Source: Calendula officinalis (Eukaryota > Streptophyta > Magnoliopsida > Asterales > Asteraceae). From it: a stretch of 64,000 nt of DNA. How positions within the stretch are numbered: the stretch's first letter is position 1; each line of letters starts with the position of its first letter. Positions 60,761 through 64,000 of the stretch are shown here, in pieces. The notes below the pieces were generated by a model. The model worked only from the letters and a program-made list of their open reading frames with translations, did no database searches and was not told the DNA's origin. Both the position numbers and the translations under genes were made by a program. The stretch is from NCBI GenBank assembly GCA_963853835.1, contig OY970832.1:26592208-26656207 (forward strand). Direction: 5' to 3'.

Positions 60761-63700
60761 TTAATTTTCAAGAGGAACTGCAGTATCCAGTCTAACTCTG
60801 TTTAATCGCACCGTTCCAAGAATGTACTCAGGTAGTTCTCTTTCCTCACGTCCCTACAATTTAATTTTTTTTAAAAAATAAACAATTCCATGTCATAATA
60901 AACGACATAAAGTTATAAAAATATTATTTTTAAACAAACCTCAATTAAGATGGCAAGATCAACAACGAGGCTTGTTACATATCCAAGAACAAGACCAATC
61001 ACACTTTTTGCAACAGACGAAGACCCAATATCTACATCAATCTGCATAACAATATTTCCAAAAAATTATCTCATAATATGATATATCATATCTCATAATA
61101 TGGGTCCGATTCAACGCAGAACCGTTTAAAGGTGCAGAACCGCAGAACCATCCTAACATCCAATGTTTTCTATGTAATACATAAGGTGTACATTTTCATA
61201 CACGCTATAACACATTTATACATTCAATGTTTTCAATTTTTTATACACATAATATATAAATATATTTATATATTATTTGTATAAAAAATTGGAAACATTC
61301 GATGTTAGGATGGTTACAGCGTGTAAGAAAATTTACAACTTTGGTATAACATAGAAAACATTGGATGTTAGGATGGTTCTGCGGTTCTGTAGCTTTAAAC
61401 GGTTCTGCGCTGAATCGGGCACCTCATAATATAATATATTACTATATACCTCCAAAAAATTATCTTGTCTTAAATAATGACAAGTAACCGCTTTCCCCAA
61501 TAAACACGCTTTTGTCCCGACTGCACGTTTCACCATCCAATATCCCTGTTAATAACCACCAATTTTATTTTATTTTTAAAAAAAAACAAGAAATATTAAT
61601 TATATTCAATATATGATGAATAAAATACCTGTACAATACTCGGAATTAATTTAAATCTTGAATCCCGAAACGCGTCGTTCCCGTCAATAAATTTTCCCAA
61701 TAATGAGTTTTTTATTACAGGTCTGTCAGAAGCATAGTACAGCACCAGGCTGTAGTTTGGTTTAGCTGGAACCTTTAACAAGGGTAAAATGGTCAACTTA
61801 CACCCCAACAGATACTATTTGTATCAGATTATCATAAATAATATATTAAAGTTAATGCATACCTGCAAGTTTACCACAAGGATAAATGGAAGTTTTTTCC
61901 CAGCTTCCGACTGTAATAGGAAAATTGACTTAGTCTGACTTTGACCACTAGAATTGTGGGAAATAAAATAATAATAGTCACAAAGCTAACATACATTGGT
62001 TTGCAAACAAAGTTTGTTAAATGTGTTACCTGAACAATGCATTTGGGATGCAAAGCGATTTTACTTCTGGAAGTTTCTAGTTTAAACCAGTCAACTGCTA
62101 TAAGCTTTAAAAGGGGATCCCCTCCAGCTACCTGAAATTATAGAATTATTTTAAATATATATCTGAAATAAACAAACTGATAGCATCACAAGATATCTAT
62201 GACAATCATGAGTATAAATAGCTTAATTAGCAAATTTGAAAAAAGAAAATCACATTGCGTTGACATTGTAGTCAAGTGAATGACCAAAATTCTTAAAAGA
62301 AAACGGGCCAAACGAGTCGAAAGTCTCCGAAAGTGAAGTTTTGATGCATAAAACCACCTAAATCATTTTCTTCAAACTAATTATTTAATAAAGTTCAAAA
62401 CTTTAGGCAAAAAGTGTTTCGGGTCAACCCAGCCTGCTAAAAGGTAATAAAAATCCCTAAAAAGAAGAAAAAAAGCAGAAAAGTAACCTTAGTACTATCT
62501 TTTAAGTACGTTTTTCCTCGAATTTTAAATCCAGCTCCACTTGGAGATGTCCAACAATTTGAATCATTCTCATTCTTTCCTTTATGCAATGAACCACAAA
62601 AATCACTAGACTCAATATTAACTGCATCTACATTTGGATCTAATTCTTTGTCACCTTCCGTAGCTGTAAAAATAATTATAAAATTAATCACAATTAAGCA
62701 AATTGTGATCATTAAAAATTAGGCCAAAATGCATTTTGGTACCCGTATCCTGAACTATTAAGGTGCAACATGGTACCCTGAACTTGACAAAATGGTTGAT
62801 AAAATACCCTGACTCAATAATTTGGTCTTGTTTTCTCACATGAATCGCTTCTAATATCATTATATTGAGATGAACTTATATATATTTAGTCCATCAAAAA
62901 ATCTAATGAAAGTAAGTCAAGTAAGAAAATGCAATGAAATTAATGAGTCAGGGTATTAAATCGACCATTTTGTCAAGTTCAGGTACCATGTCAGCCTAGT
63001 CAGCCTAGTTAATAGTTCAGGGTAATAAAAATGTATTTTCGCCTAAAAGGTAAAAACTATAAAAGAACGCCAAAGATTACCTTTCTTTGCCTTCAAAGCC
63101 AAACGGGCTATAGCCCATGAAACATTCTTCAACTTCACTCTTTGACCCTAATAAAATTACAACTAGAGTTTTAGATTTAGATCCATATTCAATTCTTTTT
63201 TTCTTTTCTTTTTAAAAAAAAAGAAAAAGAAAAAAAAAAACCTTGCTGTCAAGTTGAGTATCATCATCTTCTTCCTCTTCTTCATCATCTGAAGATGATG
63301 ATGAGTCAGCAGCAATTGCATCATAAAACTCTTCATTAACTTCTGCATCTTCAAATTCACTAATTGATCCAGAAACATCAGCTGTTTTTGTATCAACAAG
63401 TGTTGTGGATGATTCACATGTTAGTGAAGGGTTTGCTCCAATATAAGCCTTCAAACCTGAAACTTGGTTCAACAAAGCATACGGGATTGACTTTTCAAAC
63501 TTTGACTTTGAACACTGGTCATGTTTCCATTTAAACCACCCTCCTGAATCTATCTCTAACATATGTGTTACAAGACATCTATCACTATTTGTTCCTGCTG
63601 ATGATGCTCTAAGATTCCTGATTTCCCAAGAAGATGCTACAGTTTAAAAAAATTAAAAAAAAAAATAATATAAGTATTTAATTTAAAAAAAAAACATGAA

Positions 63701-63925
63701 AAATAAGTTACTTACGATTGATTTTAATCCGGCGATATCCTGATTTTGTAGGTCGTTTTTTGTGTATTGCAGGAAACATCAAGATTGCTGCAATGCAACA
63801 TAGGGGTAAAAGTGTAAATATGGTAAAAGTCAACATAGAAGTAAAATTGAGTTGACTTACTGTAGGTTCCATCTTGACCACGAAACCATTGTCTAGAAAA
63901 AATAAAATCGCGCTTAGACTGCCAC
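60761..63925 (-). CDS. EDR2-like START / DUF1336 protein, 3' part (runs off window)
   Basis: Plant lipid-binding regulator family; the founding EDR2 limits salicylate-dependent defence and cell death. Visible exons in order: 63925-63861, 63787-63716, 63636-63242, 63147-63081, 62663-62488, 62131-62030, 61910-61863, 61772-61629, 61545-61450, 61041-60940, 60853-60761, all in phase. The 5' exons (PH and most of START) lie beyond 64000. Residues WQSKRDFIFSRQWFRGQDGTY through WFKWKHDQCSKSKFEKSIPY are the end of START. An acidic SSSSSDDEEEEE linker follows. DUF1336 includes GQRVKLKNVSWAIARLAL, GGDPLLKLIAVDWFKLE, LPFILVVNLQVPAKPNYSLV, YWMVKRAVGTKACLLGKAV and VLGYVTSLVVDLAILIE, ending LDTAVPLEN. All joins use GT-AG. 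No defect is seen in this part. Two introns carry MITEs. Confidence 0.92.
61102..61422. mobile_element. Mutator-type MITE in an EDR2-like intron
   Basis: Inverted repeats of about 73 bp: GATTCAACGCAGAACCGTTT, CAGAACCGCAGAACCATCC and TAACATCCAATGTTTTCTAT at the left match the inverted right end closely. It is flanked by the 10-bp duplication CTCATAATAT (61092-61101, 61423-61432), in line with the 9-10 bp of Mutator-like elements. 321 bp, non-coding. Confidence 0.9.
62721..63047. mobile_element. MITE with about 95-bp TIRs in another EDR2-like intron
   Basis: The left end AGGCCAAAATGCATTTTGGTACC, CCTGAACTATTAA and CCTGAACTTGACAAAATGGT recur inverted at the right end (AGGCGAAAATACATTTTTATTACC, CCTGAACTATTAA, CTGAACTTGACAAAATGGT). 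Probably Mutator-type. Target duplication uncertain. Confidence 0.75.
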
Positions 63926-64000
63926 CTGTAAGTATAGCACATCAGTTTTTGACTGATGAGATATCACAAAAGAGATGAGTTAAAGAATAAAAATGATATC
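63926..64000. other. EDR2-like intron at window end
   Basis: Sequence upstream of the exon ending at 63925. No further exon is recognised before the window stops. Confidence 0.5.

Overview
This is plant nuclear DNA, almost certainly a eudicot. The genes have short exons and AT-rich GT-AG introns. The products are plant-specific or plant-like: a type-B cytokinin response regulator, an EDR2-like START/DUF1336 protein and a class V chitinase. The intergenic space is full of plant transposon families: Gypsy- and Copia-type LTR elements without coding capacity, a SINE, a LINE fragment, and Stowaway, Tourist, hAT and Mutator MITEs. I cannot name the species; an asterid such as a composite is a weak guess.

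Layout. 1-20 kb is repeat-dominated. A degenerate ATGCAAATGC-type repeat field (about 0.7-2.1 kb and 18.1-19.2 kb), next to a decayed FAR1-like fragment, carries a SINE. It is split by a 16-kb, three-LTR, non-coding Gypsy-like element whose outer ends carry a perfect 5-bp target duplication. 20.0-21.1 kb holds two MITEs alternating with three long (TA)n tracts. 21.4-24.2 kb (minus) is a type-B ARR gene with an apparent 1-bp frameshift near its 3' end. 25.5-30.2 kb is transposon country: a Mutator-like element with about 21 CACATGTG palindromes, a GATATCC-repeat element, a Pack-MULE carrying an acyl-CoA thioesterase gene fragment, and a Stowaway MITE. 32.3-34.6 kb (minus) is an ABHD17-like alpha/beta hydrolase gene. 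35-44 kb holds MITEs, a LINE 3' fragment, hAT elements, Helitron-like ends and a complete non-autonomous Copia-like element.

47.2-48.4 kb is a GH18 class V chitinase and 49.1-50.3 kb the ribosomal protein eL39 gene. 52.8-54.1 kb is a three-level nest: Stowaway within hAT within Stowaway. 54.3-56.3 and 57.6-59.5 kb are tandem paralogues of a WDR76-like WD40 gene, both with E2F-type sites just upstream. 60.8-64 kb (minus) is the 3' part of an EDR2-like gene running off the window; two of its introns carry MITEs.

The genes look like unrelated housekeeping, signalling and defence genes, not a cluster with a shared function. The most unusual features are the tri-LTR element with its covarying hairpins, the nested and gene-capturing transposons, the possible intron birth by tandem duplication in the ARR gene, and the duplicated WDR76 promoters that share an E2F site.
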